The notes under the pieces: model-generated
What the model was told of the DNA's origin: nothing
Database searches by the model: none
What the model saw: only the letters and a program-made list of their open reading frames with translations
DNA from: Desulfacyla sp964522045
Lineage (GTDB): Bacteria; Desulfobacterota; DSM-4660; Desulfatiglandales; Desulfatiglandaceae
Reading direction: 5' to 3'
DNA: 5,472 nt
Assembly (NCBI GenBank): GCA_964522045.1
Contig: CAZFSF010000153.1
Location: forward strand, 1-5,472
Made by a program: the position numbers and the translations under genes
In this document: piece by piece, positions 5,092 to 5,472 of the stretch
Layout: every line of letters starts with the position of its first letter
How positions within the stretch are numbered: the first letter of the stretch is position 1

Positions 5092-5472
5092 CAATATTCT
5101 ACCAGCAATTCAGATTTTATCCTGAATTTTTGACAAAACGCCAAACAAATATCAAACCCTTGGTTTATATGGAAATCAAGAGAATCGGTATCACAAGAAC
5201 AATAGGGTCTGAACAGGAGAGTTCTTGGCGCATCCGAGGATCGCATATGAAATGCAGCCCTACATCTTTACATCCTGCGATGGATGTGGTTTTATACTCG
5301 ACAGTGCAATATAATCTCAATAACCTTAGGTAGAGGGGAAGAAAACAGAGATATTGGCAATAAGGGCTAACTCGAAAATAGCTTCACAAAATTGACGCTT
5401 AGGTTGGATTTTGAGGAATTGTTTTTAAACGGTTAATGGATTGAAAAAAGGGTCTTTTTCCTATAGGAAATG
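5092..5472. other. Intergenic stretch upstream of tilS without a supported gene
   Basis: Open frames here are short and mostly lack SD sequences, and none gives a recognisable protein. The only visible structure is the AATTCAG/CTGAATT inverted repeat (5107-5128) near the tilS promoter. At the far end there is a weak GAAAAA/TTTTTC hairpin (5443-5460) that overlaps a perfect 14-bp palindrome TTTCCTATAGGAAA (5457-5470). No tRNA, rRNA or convincing plus-strand promoter was seen. A gene may begin just beyond the window. Confidence 0.5.

Noticed and set aside
5130..5160. TTGACA on the plus strand at 5130-5135 as a promoter -35
   Set aside because: No -10-like hexamer lies 15-19 bases downstream.
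5225..5314. SD-led TTG ORF of 29 codons containing CDGCGF, a CxxC motif
   Set aside because: It is very short, has a non-ATG start and a single CxxC with no second pair; it is likely chance in intergenic DNA.
4803..5333. 176-codon plus-strand open frame opposite the tilS N-terminus and upstream region
   Set aside because: It is largely antisense to tilS, has no recognisable domain and lacks an SD; the encoded sequence looks like a shadow frame.
5393..5425. TTGACG in the right intergenic region as a plus-strand promoter
   Set aside because: No acceptable -10 at proper spacing.

Overview
The window reads as bacterial chromosome of moderate G+C content. It has short intergenic gaps, Shine-Dalgarno-led starts, sigma70-type promoters and one intrinsic terminator. 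I see no phage, transposase, plasmid, CRISPR or RNA gene. The gene mix and the heptad-like intergenic repeats (AGGCTGAAG and its complement) would suit a Desulfobacterota (deltaproteobacterial) genome. That is an impression from sequence style, not a demonstrated assignment.

Left part (1-1971): a 404-residue protein of unknown function runs on the plus strand. It looks like an NAD-binding or Rossmann-type protein, with a faint resemblance to the C-terminal ornithine-cyclodeaminase-like domain of LOR/SDH (TIGR00300) proteins. It converges on, and overlaps by 9 bp, a minus-strand two-gene unit: a 112-residue unknown protein followed by a stand-alone Smr-domain protein, joined by an ATGA overlap.

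Middle (1972-3300): an AT-rich stretch carries a near-consensus promoter (TTGACA, 17-bp spacer, TATTAT), then a leader of about 147 nt. The gene that follows encodes an exported cyclase-family (PF04199, kynurenine-formamidase/isatin-hydrolase fold) protein whose metal-binding motif has Gln in place of two His. A strong intrinsic terminator closes this single-gene transcription unit.

Right part (3301-5472): a 200-bp repeat-bearing intergenic stretch abuts the 3' end of tilS, the tRNA(Ile2)-lysidine synthetase, on the minus strand. tilS has a clear promoter (TTGACA, 16-bp spacer, TAAAAT) with a palindrome in the spacer. Its leader holds two tiny SD-led ORFs chained to each other (TGATG) and to the tilS start (ATGA). 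The promoter position argues for the ATG at 4945 as the true start, not the longer TTG-started frame. The last 400 bases hold no gene I can support.

The genes do not form an obvious common pathway. Housekeeping functions (tilS, Smr) sit beside an exported hydrolase-like protein and two unknowns. I found no convincing undescribed multi-gene system. The points most worth a second look are the coupled mini-ORF leader of tilS, the altered metal site of the cyclase-family protein and the repeat cluster that supplies the end of tilS.
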